A model generated the notes under the pieces. It was not told the DNA's origin, searched no databases, and was given only the letters and a program-made list of their open reading frames with translations. From Mustela lutreola (lineage: Eukaryota > Chordata > Mammalia > Carnivora > Mustelidae): a DNA stretch of 64,000 nucleotides. Positions 23,836 through 51,712 of the stretch are shown here, one piece after another (position 1 is the first letter of the stretch; every line of letters begins with the position of its first letter). The DNA lies in contig NC_081305.1 of the NCBI RefSeq assembly GCF_030435805.1, positions 50,192,001 to 50,256,000 on the forward strand. Reading direction: 5' to 3'. The position numbers were made by a program, and so were the translations under genes.

Positions 23836-24960
23836 GTTTTCTTTTTTTTTCTTTTTTTCTTTCTTTTTTTTTTTTTTTTGTGATCTGGGAAATCAAACAT
23901 GATTTTATTTATTTATTTTTTTACTTACTTACTTACTTATTATTTTCTTTTTTTTCGATTAATTTATTTATTTTCAGAAAAACAGTATTCATTATTTTTT
24001 CACCACACCCATTTATCCATGCAATACCTGCCCTCCTTAATACCCACCACCAGGCTCTCCCTTCCCCCCTAAATTGCTGAATTTGTTTCTCAGAGTCTAC
24101 AATCTCTCATCGTTCGTCCCCTCCTCTTATTTCCCTCAATTCCCTTTTCCTTTTTTCTACTCCTAATGTCTTCCATGTTATTCCTTATGCTCCACAAGTC
24201 AGTGAAACTCTGCTGGTCTCTTCTAGACAGCATGTGGATGGCTCTTACTTTTTTATTCAATCTGATACCCTGTCTCTTTTGATTGGAGCATTAAGCCCAT
24301 GTAATTCAGAGTCACTATTAAAAGAAGATGTGAAGGACATGGGGAGTTAGAGAGGAGAAGGGAGTTGGGGGAAGTTGGAGGGGGAGGTGAACCATGAAAG
24401 ACTATGGACTCTGAAAAGCTATCTGAGGGGTTTGAATTGACGGGTGGGTGGGAGGTTGGGGTACCAGATGGTGGGTATTATAGAGGGCATGGATTGCATG
24501 GTGCACTGGGTGTGGTGAAAAATAATGAATACTGTTATGCCGAAAATAAAAAATTTAAAAAAATAAAAGAAGATGTGGTCCATATATACAATGGAATGTC
24601 ACTCAGCCATCAGAAAGGATGAATACCCAACTTTGTATCGACATGGACGGGAGTGGAGGAGATTATGCTGAGTGAAAAAAGTCAAGCAGAGAAAGTCCAT
24701 GATCACATGGTTTCACTCTTATGTGGAACGTAAGGAATAGCATGGAGGACATCAAGAGAAGGAAGGGGAAAATGAAGGGAGTAAATCGGAGGAGGGATGA
24801 ACAATGAGGACTCTGAGAAATAAACTGAGGGTTTTAGAGGGGAAGGTGGGGTTGGGTAAGCCCAGTGATGGGTATTCAGGAGGGCACGTGTTGCAGGGAG
24901 CACTGCGTGTTGTACACAAACAATGAATCATGGAACATTGCATTAGAAACTAATGATGTC
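23836..24960. mobile_element. Cluster of nested L1 fragments
   Basis: Begins with a poly(T) tract. A reverse L1 3' end occupies about 23942-24215. A stretch antisense to the L1 endonuclease region follows (24236-24317; ttcaatctgataccctg). A forward L1 3' end at 24330-24565 is inserted there with a 13-bp target duplication (aaaagaagatgtg at 24317-24329 and 24566-24578). The interrupted element resumes as sense L1 ORF2 end and 3' UTR to about 24960. Confidence 0.8.
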
Positions 24961-25577
24961 CTGTGTGGTGACTAAATAACAAAATATCTGCATAAGATTA
25001 TCAGATTTACAAATCTATTCATTAGATGTGGTGAGTGCACAAAATCAATTTTTATGCTAAATGCTTGCTCAAATGTATACAATTATGAAGTAACTCATAA
25101 CTTACCTTACATAAACATGCAAAGAAACAGGAGAAGCCACAATCACAACTGCCACTTCCCAACGGCACTCGGGGGAAAATGAAGCACAAACAAGTCAGTT
25201 TCCAGAGATCGGGAGCAGGGTCAGCAGGTGTGGAGACTGCAGCCCAGAACAACTCCTCAGTCCCGTATTTGTTAGATATAACTATCAACAAAGGAGGAGG
25301 CAGATTATAGATAAACCAGATATGCCTGACCAAGCAGGATGGGGTTAGTGGTTGAGTAAAGGCATTTGAAGGAATCATCTAATTAACTACAGGTGATCTC
25401 CGGAGAAGGGGAGATAACAAGAACCGCTCTGAGCAGGCACGCGACCCCAGCTGCTCCACTGCAAGGACGTGTATCATCCTCTCCCCAGGGGCCCCTGCTG
25501 GTCCTCAATCAAGCATGTTTGGTCTGTACCTTGTTCTGAGGGACGGTTACACACAACTTTATCTTCATTCGTACATT
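24961..25577. other. Unassigned DNA inside the tandem unit
   Basis: About 600 bp between an L1 end and a SINE, present in all three unit copies (also from about 37502 and 49503). No exon or named repeat is recognisable. Confidence 0.45.
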
Positions 25578-25790
25578 CATTTACTTATTTATTTATTTAT
25601 TTTAAACATTTTATTTGTTTATTTTTGAGAGAGAGACAGAAACAGAGAGAAAGAGAGAGCAAACACAAATGGGAAGGAGAGACAGAGGGAGAAGCAGACC
25701 TACAACAGAGGACTCCATCCCAGGACCCTGGGATCATGACCGGAGCCCAAGGCAGGTGTCTCACACAATGAAACTCTAAGGCACTCAAAT
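25578..25790 (-). repeat. Older Can-SINE downstream of LILRA gene
   Basis: Reverse-oriented SINE with T-rich tail, an AG-rich body (gagagagacagaaacagaga) and the head complement gggatcatgaccggagccc. It is more diverged than the SINEs at 1 and 1018 and is shared by all three unit copies. Confidence 0.88.
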
Positions 25791-25821
25791 CACAACTAAA
25801 AAAATTAAAAAGGAAAACCCA

Positions 25822-25827
25822 TTTATT
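25822..25827 (-). terminator. AATAAA poly(A) signal of first LILRA-type gene
   Basis: TTTATT on the plus strand, about 625 nt past the stop codon of the 26452-34107 gene. The same signal is kept at 38363 and 51707 but is degraded downstream of the 3.4-kb remnant. Confidence 0.65.
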
Positions 25828-26451
25828 CCTTGGAGTCAGTGTAGCAGCTCCCACCTGGCTACACCTCAAACACCCCTGAGCTCACTTGAACTGATGGTGG
25901 TTCTGGAAGATTCCACCAAGTGTTGCCGCATGAGGACAGAAATGCTCTGTGAGTCCAGAGAGGGTTCAGGGAATGATTTGGATTCATCTGTTCCAAAGCG
26001 GACCTGATTTTCTCCCACTTATTTACTTATGAAAACAGAGTCTGTGCTTTCGGCTGAGGAATGGAGGGCGATAGTGGACATTAGGGAAGGTGGAAATGGA
26101 AAATGAAGGAAAATGTATCCGACGAAGGTGGACCAGAGCTGCCGCTCTAGGAAGTTATGAACCAGTCCTGCCTTGTGTTATGAACCCTCAACTCACAGGG
26201 ATGAGGAAGGAGGGGCAAGACCAGGATGTCCAACAATGCAGGAGGGAAAGCACCAGAGGTCACGGGGGACGAGTCATGGACAGGGAGCAGCCCAGACATG
26301 TCCTGCACCTGAACCATGCTCCCCCTCGATGTTGACAGCAGACAGAGTAGCGAGGGTGAGCTGCAGGCTTTCCTCCAGATCCCTCTGGGCACCCGGGACG
26401 CATGCCCACAGCTCTGCCACACGGAATGGTGACTTTGTTCCCCCTTCATGT

Positions 26452-34107
<7,656 letters not shown>

Positions 34108-35832
34108 GGTGTCTCGTCTCTCTCACTCTGGCTGTGCAGAGGGTGAGACCACGGTGCCAGAGGGTGAGACCACGGTGCCCACAGGACATGCAGACATACA
34201 AGGTGTGGTTCTCAGAGGTAGGTGTCCTATCATGGGGTTGTCACGTACGCAGGATATGACAATAGGAAGGTGAACAACCCCTGCCTAGGGTCCTAGCCTG
34301 GCTCTGGTGTCCATGACGGTGCAGTGGGGGAACCCTTGGGCTCCCGGTGATGCCCAATCATGTGAGGAGACCAGGGCAGGTCCTTCCCTCCCAGAGCCTC
34401 CCCCATGGGTCTCCTTCATCCCCACAACCCTGGTCCTCACCATGGACGGATCCCCAGAACCAGAGCTGCTGCAGAGGACATGGGTTCCTGCTGTGCTGGG
34501 GAGCTCATATCAGCTCAGACACTCGTGTGATGTCTCTGAATGGCTCAAGTTGAGATATCGGTGGCAATGAGCCAGAGGAGATATAGACGCAAAAAGGGAA
34601 GGGAACACAGAGTGTCTCTTGGCCCTGGAGTGTGGGCTCTCTTTCTGTCAATGCCTCCAAGGACTTCTGTGTTTTCCTGTGACATGGTCCACACCCCATT
34701 CATGGGAAAATGCCTCTTTGAGTCCCTCCTGGCTCTTTGTTGCCCCCTTGTTCCAGGGACAGAGACATCCTCCTCACCCTGGGGTCTTGCCTGTAAGCTT
34801 TAGGAAACAATACTTGGGTGAGTGCTCTGATATGAGAGACAAAGCTGATTCTCATGTCATTACTACTCCTGTGTCCACAGCCCAAGTGACTGTGAGCACA
34901 GTGACCTGGTCTGTAGCATGCTATCCTCACTCTACTCCTCAGAGTGGTTGTGCGGTCAGTGGGACCTAGATTGTGCATGGGATGAATTTTGTTGGATTCC
35001 TAACCTGATTAAGAGGGGTGTGGTTAAGACCAAAGAGGTCCATGTGTCAGACCCCACAGTCAGGTTAGATCATTGATCATTGTGATAAGTCCCAGGGAAG
35101 ACTGAGAGAAAACGGTGGGAATTAAGAAAACAGGAGAGAGAAAGCTGTGATCAGGAGTTCTCCACAGGCTGATGACCTAGTAGAGCCCCATAATGCCTAA
35201 GAGACTTTATTTCATACTTCAATAACAAGAATGTTTATTAGGGAGATTGAGTTTGGAGGACCACAAGTGCCAGGTGACTGCCTTGCTTCATAGCAAGAGA
35301 CTTTTCTAAAGCATATTTACAGAAGAGCTCAAGGTTTGTGTCAGCATGACTGTGAGAGCTAATGTGATCCCAATAACGTAGTGAATGAACTGCTGGGATT
35401 GTGAGAGATAGCCGTTGGCAAGACTCCTGAGACTGCAAGGACCCTATCAGCTTGCAGTTGGTTCTCCACATCCTTGAGAGACCCCATGTGTTCTTAACAC
35501 TGAGAAATGCTATTTACAATGTTTCTGAAATTAGTAGAAACAGGTATTTGCAGAAAATGAGAAACTAAATTTTTCTGAAATTGACACGGACCGCAACAGA
35601 AAAAGAAGTGAAAGCTGAGTGCCTGCCAGTGTCCGGGGTCAAGTTGGGGGTCATCAAATTTGAATTCTGCCTCTGTGTGACCAGAACAAGCATCCACATT
35701 ATCACAGGCAGCAAGGGCATCCAGTGTCTCACTGACTGTGCAAGCAGTGTGACCCTTCTACCTTGTGTGGGGTGGGTCCTGGCATGACTATGCCCAATAA
35801 CTCAGTCCAGACAATAGCACTGAGCCATGTCC

Positions 35833-35878
<46 letters not shown>

Positions 35879-36216
35879 GGTGGAACCCCACACAGGCAGC
35901 TCTCCACGTGTGAGGGTGTGGCTTCCATGGTAGTCATCCCTGCCAGACACACCCCTGCTCAGATGCTAAGTTGGGACAAGTGGATGCCAGAGGTCAGTGG
36001 GGCTGTAACCACCCACCCCTTACAGTCCTGAGCTTCAGGTCAGCCCTGGAAGCAGTTGTCTCTGGAACTCAGGGGTGTAGAAGGTGAGTGTTCAACAGGA
36101 ATGGACATTAGAGAGGGACCCCAATGTGATAAGGAGGGCTCAGGAACATTGGGTGCAGACTCATCAATCATAGTCCAGGATATGAAACGGCAGGAATATA
36201 GGAAACTCGTTTTATG
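34108..36216 (-). other. 5' flank of first LILRA-type gene
   Basis: Paralogous to the flanks at 19759 and 46111, including the duplicated 21-bp unit near the start codon and a (GT)n run at 35834-35873. Promoter and untranslated exons are expected here but not resolved. Confidence 0.5.
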
Positions 36217-36233
36217 TTAAAAATGTGAACTAC

Positions 36234-37243
36234 ACCATACACAAAGATAAACTCGAAATGGATAAAAGACCTCAACGTGAGACAGGAAGCCATCAGAACC
36301 CTAGGGGAGAATATAGGAAGTGACCTCTTCAATATCATCCACAGCAACTTCTTTCAAGATATGTCACCAAAGGCAAAGGAAACAAAAGCGAAAACGAACG
36401 TTTGTGTCTTCGTCAAGATCAAAAGCTTCTGCACAGCAAAGGAAACAGTCAAGAAAACAAAGAGGCAACCCACGGAATGGGAGAAGATATTTGCAAATGA
36501 GAATACAGACAAAAGGTTGATATCCAGGATCTATAATGAACTCCTCAAACTCAACACACACAAAACAGACAAACATATCAAAAAATGGGCAGAAGATATG
36601 GACTGACACTTCTCCAATCAAGACATACAAATGGCTATTAGACCCATGAAAAAATGTTCATTACCACTAGCCATCAAGGAGATTCAAATTAAAACTACAT
36701 TGAGATACCACCTTACACCGGTTAGAATGGCCAAAATTAGCAAGACAGGAAACAACATGTGTTGGAGGGGATGTGGAGAAAGGGGAACCCTCTTCCACTG
36801 TTGGTGGGAATTCAAGTTGGTGCAGCCACTTTGAAAACTGTGTGGAGATTCCTCAAGAAATTAAAAAGAGAGCTTCCCTATGACCCTGTAATTGCACTAC
36901 TGGGTACTGACCCCAAAGATACAGATGTAGTGAAAAGAAGGGCCAACTGTACCCCAACGTTCATAGCAGCAATGGCCACGGTTGCCAAACTGTGGAAAGA
37001 ACCAAGATGCCCTTCAACGGACAAATGGATAAGGAAGATGTGGTCCATATACAGTAGGGAGTATTATGCCTCCATCAGCAAGGATGAATACCCAACATTT
37101 GGAGCAACATGGACGGGACTGGAAGAGATTATGCTGAGTGAAATAAGTCAAGCAGAGAGAGTCAATTATCATATGGTTTCACTTATTTGTGGAACATAAC
37201 AAATAGCATGGAGGACAAGGGGAGATGGAGAGGAGAAGGGACT
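36234..37243 (+). mobile_element. L1 fragment ending at the tandem junction
   Basis: The same insertion as 21906-23103, with the same left flank ttaaaaatgtgaactac. Its 3' UTR stops at gagaagggac, where unit 2 begins inside a different L1. ORF2 remnants are readable but broken. Confidence 0.9.
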
Positions 37244-38118
37244 TGGTTTCACTTTTATGTGGAACATAAGGAATAGCATGGAAGACATCAAGAGAAGGAA
37301 GGGGAAAATGAAGGGAGTAAATCGGAGGAGGGATGAACCATGAGGACTCTGAGAAATAAACTGAGGGTTTTAGAGGGGAAGGTGGGGTTGGGTAAGCCCA
37401 GTGATGGGTATTCAGGAGGGCACGTGTTGCAGGGAGCACTGGGTGTTGTACACAAACAGTGAATCATGGAACATTGCATTAGAAACTAATGATGTACTGT
37501 GTGGTGACTAAATAACAAAATATCTGCATAAGATTATCAGATTTACAAATCTATTCATTAGATGTGGTGAGTGCACAAAATCAATTTTTACGCTAAATGC
37601 TTGCTCAAATGTATACAATTATGAAGTAACTCATAACTTACCTTACATAAACATGCAAAGAAACAGGAGAAGCCACAATCACAACTGCCACTTCCCAACG
37701 GCACTCGGGGGAGAATGAAGCACAAACAAGTCAGTTTCCAGAGATCGGGAGCAGGGTCAGCAGGTGTGGAGACTGCAGCCCAGAACAACTCCTCAGTCCC
37801 GTATTCGTTAGATACGAGATAACAATCAACAAAGGAGGAGGCAGATTATAGATAAACCAGATATGCCTGACCAAGCAGGATGGGGTTAGTGGTTGAGTAA
37901 AGGCATTTGAAGGAATCATCTAATTAACTACAGGTGATCTCCGGAGAAGGGGAGATAACAAGAACCGCTCTGAGCAGGCACGCGACCCCAGCTGCTCCAC
38001 TGCAAGGACGTGTATCATCCTCTCCCCAGGGGCCCCTGCTGGTCCTCAATCAAGCATGTTTGGTCTGTACCTTGTTCTGAGGGATGGTTACACACAACTT
38101 TATCTTCATTCGTACATT

Positions 38119-38331
38119 CATTTACTTATTTATTTATTTATTTTAAACATTTTATTTGTTTATTTTTGAGAGAGAGACAGAAACAGAGAGAAAGAGAGAG
38201 CAAACACAAATGGGAAGGAGAGACAGAGGGAGAAGCAGACCTACAACAGAGGACTCCATCCCAGGACCCTGGGATCATGACCGGAGCCCAAGGCAGGTGT
38301 CTCACACAATGAAACTCTAAGGCACTCAAAT
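38119..38331 (-). repeat. Older Can-SINE, unit 2 copy
   Basis: Copy of the SINE at 25578 with no visible difference of note. Confidence 0.88.
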
Positions 38332-38362
38332 CACAACTAAAAAAATTAAAAAGGAAAACCCA

Positions 38363-38368
38363 TTTATT
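38363..38368 (-). terminator. AATAAA poly(A) signal of second LILRA-type gene
   Basis: TTTATT on the plus strand, about 625 nt past the stop codon of the 38993-46110 gene, matching the position in unit 1. Confidence 0.65.
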
Positions 38369-38992
38369 CCTTGGAGTCAGTGTAGCAGCTCCCACCTGGC
38401 TACACCTCAAACACCCCTGAGCTCACTTGAACTGATGGTGGTTCTGGAAGATTCCACCAAGTGTTGCCGCATGAGGACAGAAATGCTCTGTGAGTCCAGA
38501 GAGGGTTCAGGGAATGATTTGGATTCATCTGTTCCAAAGCGGACCTGATTTTCTCCCACTTATTTACTTATGAAAACAGAGTCTGTGCTTTCGGCTGAGG
38601 AATGGAGGGCGATAGTGGACATTAGGGAAGGTGGAAATGGAAAATGAAGGAAAATGTATCCGACGAAGGTGGACCAGAGCTGCCGCTCTAGGAAGTTATG
38701 AACCAGTCCTGCCTTGTGTTATGAACCCTCAACTCACAGGGATGAGGAAGGAGGGGCAAGACCAGGATGTCCAACAATGCAGGAGGGAAAGCACCAGAGG
38801 TCACGGGGGACGAGTCATGGACAGGGAGCAGCCCAGACATGTCATGCACCTGAACCATGCTCCCCCTCGATGTTGACAGCAGACAGAGTAGCGAGGGTGA
38901 GCTGCAGGCTTTCCTCCAGATCCCTCTGGGCACCCGGGACGCATGCCCACAGCTCTGCCACACGGAATGGTGACTTTGTTCCCCCTTCATGT

Positions 38993-46110
<7,118 letters not shown>

Positions 46111-48217
46111 GGTGTCTCGTCTCTCTCACTCTGGCTGTGCAGAGGGTGAGACCACGGTGTCAGAGGGTGAGACCACGGTGCCCACAGGACATGCAGACAT
46201 AAAAGGTTTGGTTCTCAGAGGTAGGTGTCCTGTCATGGGGTTGTCACGTACGCAGGATATGACAATAGGAAGGTGAAAAACCCCTGCCCAGGTTCCTAGC
46301 CTGGCTCCGGTGTCCATGACGGTGCAGCGGGGGCACACTGGGGCTCCCGGTGATGCCCAATCATGTGAGGAGACCAGGGCAGGTCCTTTCCTCCCAGAAC
46401 CTCCCCCATGGGTCTCCTTCATCCCCACAACCCTGGTCCTCACCATGGACGGATCCCCAGAACCAGAGCTGCTGCAGAGGACATGGGTTCCTGCTGTGCT
46501 GGGGAGCTCATATCAGCTCAGACACTCGTGTGATGTCTCTGAATGGCTCAAGTTGAGATATCGGTGGCAATGAGCCAGAGGAGATATAGACGCAAAAAGG
46601 GAAGGGAACACAGAGTGTCTCTTGGCCCTGGAGTGTGGGCTCTCTTTCTGTCAATGCCTCCAAGGACTTCTGTGTTTTCCTGTGACATGGTCCACACCCC
46701 ATTCATGGGAAAATGCCTCTTTGAGTCCCTCCTGGCTCTTTGTTGCCCCCTTGTTCCAGGGACAGAGACATCCTCCTCACCCTGGGGTCTTGCCTGTAAG
46801 CTATAGGAAACAATACTTGGGTGAGTGCTCTGATATGAGAGACAAAGCTGATTCTCATGTCATTACTACTCCTGTGTCCACTGCCCAAGTGACTGTGAGC
46901 ACAGTGACCTGGTCTGCAGCATGCTATCCTCACTCTACTCCTCAGAGTGGTTGTGCGGTCAGTGGGACCTAGATTGTGCATGGGATGAATTTTGTTGGAT
47001 TCCTAACCTGATTAAGAGGGGTTTGGTTAAGACCAAAGAGGTCCATGTGTCAGACCCCACAGTCAGGTTAGATCATTGATCATTGTGAGAAGTCCCAGGG
47101 AAGACTGAGAGAATATGGTGGGAATTAAGAAAACAGGAGAGAGAAAGCTGTGATCAGGAGTTCTCCACAGGCTGATGACCTAGTAGAGCCCCATAATGCC
47201 TAAGAGACTTTATTTCATACCTCAATAACAAGAATGTTTATTAGGGAGATTGAGTTTGGAGGACCACAAGTGCCAGGTGACTGCCTTGCTTCATAGCAAG
47301 AGACTTTTCTAAAGCATATTTACAGAAGAGCTCAAGGTTTGTGTCAGCATGACTGTGAGAGCTAATATGATCCCAATAAAGTAGTGAATGAACTGCAGGG
47401 ATTGTGAGAGATAGCCATTGGCAAGACTCCTGAGACTGCAAGGACCCTGTCAGCTTGCAGTTGGTTCTCCACATCCTTGAGAGACCCCATGTGTTCTTAA
47501 CACTGAGAAATGCTATTTACAATGTTTCTGAAATTAGTAGAAACAGGTATTTGCAGAAAATGAGAAACTAAATTTTTCTGAAATTGACACGGACCGCAAC
47601 AGAAAAAGAAGTGAAAGCTGAGTGCCTGCCAGTGTCCGGGGTCAAGTTGGGGGTCATCAAATTTGAATTCTGCCTCTGTGTGACCAGAACAAGCATCCAC
47701 ATTATCACAGGCAGCAAGGGCATCCAGTGTCTCACTGACTGTGCAAGCAGTGTGACCCTTCTACCTTGTGTGGGGTGGGTCCTGGCATGACTATGCCCAA
47801 TAACTCAGTCCAGACAATAGCACTGAGCCATGTCCCCTGTGTATGTGTGTGTGTGTGTGTGTGTGTATGTGTGCATGTGGGTGGAACCCCGCACAAGCAG
47901 CTGTCCACGTGTGAGGGTGTGGCTTCCATGGTAGTCATCCCTGCCAGACACATCCCTGCTCAGATGCTAAGTTGGGACAAGTGGATGCCAGAGGTCAGTG
48001 GGGCTGTAACCACCCACCCCTTACAGTCCTGAGCTTCAGTTCAGCCCTGGAAGCAGTTGTCTCTGGAACTCAGGGGTGTAGAAGGTGAGTGTTCAACAGG
48101 AATGGACATCAGAGAGGGACCCCAATGTGATAAGGAGGGCTCAGGAACATTGGGTGCAGACTCATCAATCATAGTCCAGGATATGAAACGGCAGGAATAT
48201 AGGAAACTCATTTTATG
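46111..48217 (-). other. 5' flank of intact LILRA-type gene
   Basis: Paralogue of the flanks at 19759 and 34108, with the 21-bp direct repeat near the ATG and an interrupted (GT)n run at 47838-47880. Probable promoter region, unresolved. Confidence 0.5.
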
Positions 48218-48234
48218 TTAAAAATGTGAACTAC

Positions 48235-49244
48235 ACCATACACAAAGATAAACTCGAAATGGATAAAAGACCTCAACGTGAGACAGGAAGCCATCAGAAC
48301 CCTAGGGGAGAATATAGGAAGTGACCTCTTCAATATCATCCACAGCAACTTCTTTCAAGATATGTCTCCAAAGGCAAAGGAAACAAAAGCGAAAACGAAC
48401 GTTTGTGTCTTCGTCAAGATCAAAAGCTTCCGCACAGCAAAGGAAACAGTCAAGAAAACAAAGAGGCAACCCACGGAATGGGAGAAGATATTTGCAAATG
48501 AGAATACAGACAAAAGGTTGATATCCAGGATCTATAATGAACTCCTCAAACTCAACACACACAAAACAGACAAACATATCAAAAAATGGGCAGAAGATAT
48601 GGACTGACACTTCTCCAATCAAGACATACAAATGGCTATTAGACCCATGAAAAAATGTTCATTACCACTAGCCATCAAGGAGATTCAAATTAAAACTACA
48701 TTGAGATACCACCTTACACCGGTTAGAATGGCCAAAATTAGCAAGACAGGAAACAACATGTGTTGGAGGGGATGTGGAGAAAGGGGAACCCTCTTCCACT
48801 GTTGGTGGGAATTCAAGTTGGTGCAGCCACTTTGAAAACTGTGTGGAGATTCCTCAAGAAATTAAAAAGAGAGCTTCCCTATGACCCTGTAATTGCACTA
48901 CTGGGTACTGACCCCAAAGATACAGATGTAGTGAAAAGAAGGGCCAACTGTACCCCAACGTTCATAGCAGCAATGGCCACGGTTGCCAAACTGTGGAAAG
49001 AACCAAGATGCCCTTCAACGGACAAATGGATAAGGAAGATGTGGTCCATATACAGTAGGGAGTATTATGCCTCCATCAGCAAGGATGAATACCCAACATT
49101 TGGAGCAACATGGACGGGACTGGAAGAGATTATGCTGAGTGAAATAAGTCAAGCAGAGAGAGTCAATTATCATATGGTTTCACTTATTTGTGGAACATAA
49201 CAAATAGCATGGAGGACAAGGGGAGATGGAGAGGAGAAGGGACT
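48235..49244 (+). mobile_element. L1 fragment ending at the second tandem junction
   Basis: Third copy of the L1 at 21906 and 36234, truncated at the same base as the 36234 copy, followed by the start of a further unit. Confidence 0.9.
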
Positions 49245-50118
49245 TGGTTTCACTTTTATGTGGAACATAAGGAATAGCATGGAAGACATCAAGAGAAGGA
49301 AGGGGAAAATGAAGGGAGTAAATCGGAGGAGGGATGAACCATGAGGACTCTGAGAAATAAACTGAGGGTTTTAGAGGGGAAGGTGGGGTTGGGTAAGCCC
49401 AGTGATGGGTATTCAGGAGGGCACGTGTTGCAGGGAGCACTGGGTGTTGTACACAAACAGTGAATCATGGAACATTGCATTAGAAACTAATGATGTACTG
49501 TGTGGTGACTAAATAACAAAATATCTGCATAAGATTATCAGATTTACAAATCTATTCATTAGATGTGGTGAGTGCACAAAATCAATTTTTACGCTAAATG
49601 CTTGCTCAAATGTATACAATTATGAAGTAACTCATAACTTACCTTACATAAACATGCAAAGAAACAGGAGAAGTCACAATCACAACTGCCACTTCCCAAC
49701 GGCACTCGGGGGAGAATGAAGCACAAACAAGTCAGTTTCCAGAGATCGGGAGCAGGGTCAGCAGGTGTGGAGACTGCAGCCCAGAACAACTCCTCAGTCC
49801 CGTATTCGTTAGATACGAGATAACAATCAACAAAGGAGGAGGCAGATTATAGATAAACCAGATATGCCTGACCAAGCAGGATGGGGTTAGTGGTTGAGTA
49901 AAGGCATTTGAAGGAATCATCTAATTAACTACAGGTGATCTCCGGAGAAGGGGAGATAACAAGAACCGCCCTGAGCAGGCACGGGACCCCAGCTGCTCCA
50001 CTGCAAGGACATGTATCATCCTCTCCCCAGGGGCCCCTGCTGGTCCTCAATCAAGCATGTTTGGTCTGTACCTTGTTCTGAGGGACGGTTACACACAACT
50101 TTATCTTCATTCGTACAT

Positions 50119-50181
50119 TCATTTACTTATTTATTTATTTATTTTAAACATTTTATTTGTTTATTTTTGAGAGAGAGACAG

Positions 50182-50231
<50 letters not shown>

Positions 50232-50364
50232 CAAATACAAATGGGAAGGAGAGACAGAGGGAGAAGCAGACCTACAACAGAGAACTCCATCCCAGGACCC
50301 TGGGATCATGACCGGAGCCCAAGGCAGGTGTCTCACACAATGAAACTCTAAGGCACTCAAATCA
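50119..50364 (-). repeat. Older Can-SINE with expanded (GA)n, third copy
   Basis: Copy of the SINE at 25578 and 38119. Its AG-rich body has expanded into a GA run at 50186-50227. Confidence 0.88.
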
Positions 50365-50386
50365 CAACTAAAAAAATTAAAAAGGA

Positions 50387-51683
50387 GTTTGCTAAGTTCT
50401 TTATAGATTCTGGACACTAGTCCTTTATCTGATATGTCGTTTGCAAATATCTTCTCCCATTCTGTCAGTTGTCTTTTGATTTTGTTAACTGTTTCCTTTG
50501 CTGTGCAGAAGCTTTTGATCTTGATGAAATCCCAGTAGTTCATTTTTTCCCTTGCTTCCCTTGCCTTTTGCGTTGTTCCTATGAAGATGTTGCTGCGGCA
50601 GAGGTCGAAGAGGTTGCTGCCCGTGTTCTCCTCAAGGATTTTGATGGATTCCTTTCGTACATTGAGGTCCTTCATCCATTTTGAGTCTATTTTTGTGTGT
50701 GGTGTAAGGAAATGGTCCAATTTCATTTTTCTGCATGTGGCTGTCCAATTTTCCCAGCAAACTCAACACCCAAAGAACAAATAATCCAATCAAGAAATGG
50801 GCAGAAGACATGAACAGACATTTCTGCAAAGAAGACATCCAGATGGCCAACAGACACATGAAAAAGTGCTCCATATCACTCGGCATCAGGGAAATACAAA
50901 TCAAAACCACAATGAGATATCACCTCACACCAGTCAGAATGGCTAAAATCAACAAGTCAGGAAATGACAGATGCTGGCGAGGATGCGGAGAAAGGGGAAC
51001 CCTCCTACACTGTTGGTGGGAATGCAAGCTGGTGCAGCCACTCTGGAAAACAGCATGGAGGTTCCTCAAAATGTTGAAAATAGAACTGCCCTATGACCCA
51101 GCAATTGCACTATTGGGTATTTACCCTAAGGATACAAATGTAGTGATCCAAAGGGACACATGCACCCGAATGTTTATAGCAGCAATGTCCACAATAGCCA
51201 AACTATGGAAAGAACCTAGATGTCCATCAACAGATGAATGGATCAAGAAGATGTGGTATATATACACAATGGAATACTATGCAGCCATCAAAAGAAATGA
51301 AATCTTGCCATTTGCAACAACATGGATGGAACTAGAGCGTATCATGCTTAGCGAAATAAGTCAAGCAGAGAAAGACAACTATCATATGATCTCCCTGATA
51401 TGAGGAAGTGGTGATGCAACATGGAGGCTTAAGTGGGTAGAAGAAGAATCAATGAAACAAGATGGGATTGGGAGGGAGACAAACCATAAGTGACTCTTAA
51501 TCTCACAAAACAAACTGAGGGTTGCCGGGGGGAGGGGGTTTGGGAGAAGGGGGTGGGATTATGGACATTGGGGAGGGTATGTGATTTGGTGAGTGCTGTG
51601 AAGTGTGTAAACCTGGTGATTCACAGACCTGTACCCCTGGGGATAAAAATATATGTTTATAAAAAATAAAAAATTTAATAAAA
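50387..51683 (+). mobile_element. Twin-primed L1 with inverted 5' part
   Basis: 50387-50757 is L1 in reverse orientation; 50757-51683 is L1 in forward orientation through the ORF2 end, 3' UTR and A tail. The two arms meet at agca and overlap by about 10 bases of L1 sequence, the mark of twin priming. A 16-bp target duplication (aaaaaattaaaaagga at 50371-50386 and 51684-51699) brackets the insertion. Units 1 and 2 have the empty site. The forward arm keeps an open frame of about 220 codons of ORF2 C-terminus. Confidence 0.92.
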
Positions 51684-51706
51684 AAAAAATTAAAAAGGAA
51701 AACCCA

Positions 51707-51712
51707 TTTATT
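51707..51712 (-). terminator. AATAAA poly(A) signal, third copy
   Basis: TTTATT on the plus strand at the position matching 25822 and 38363, about 625 nt past the stop codon of the 52337-56377 gene. Confidence 0.6.
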
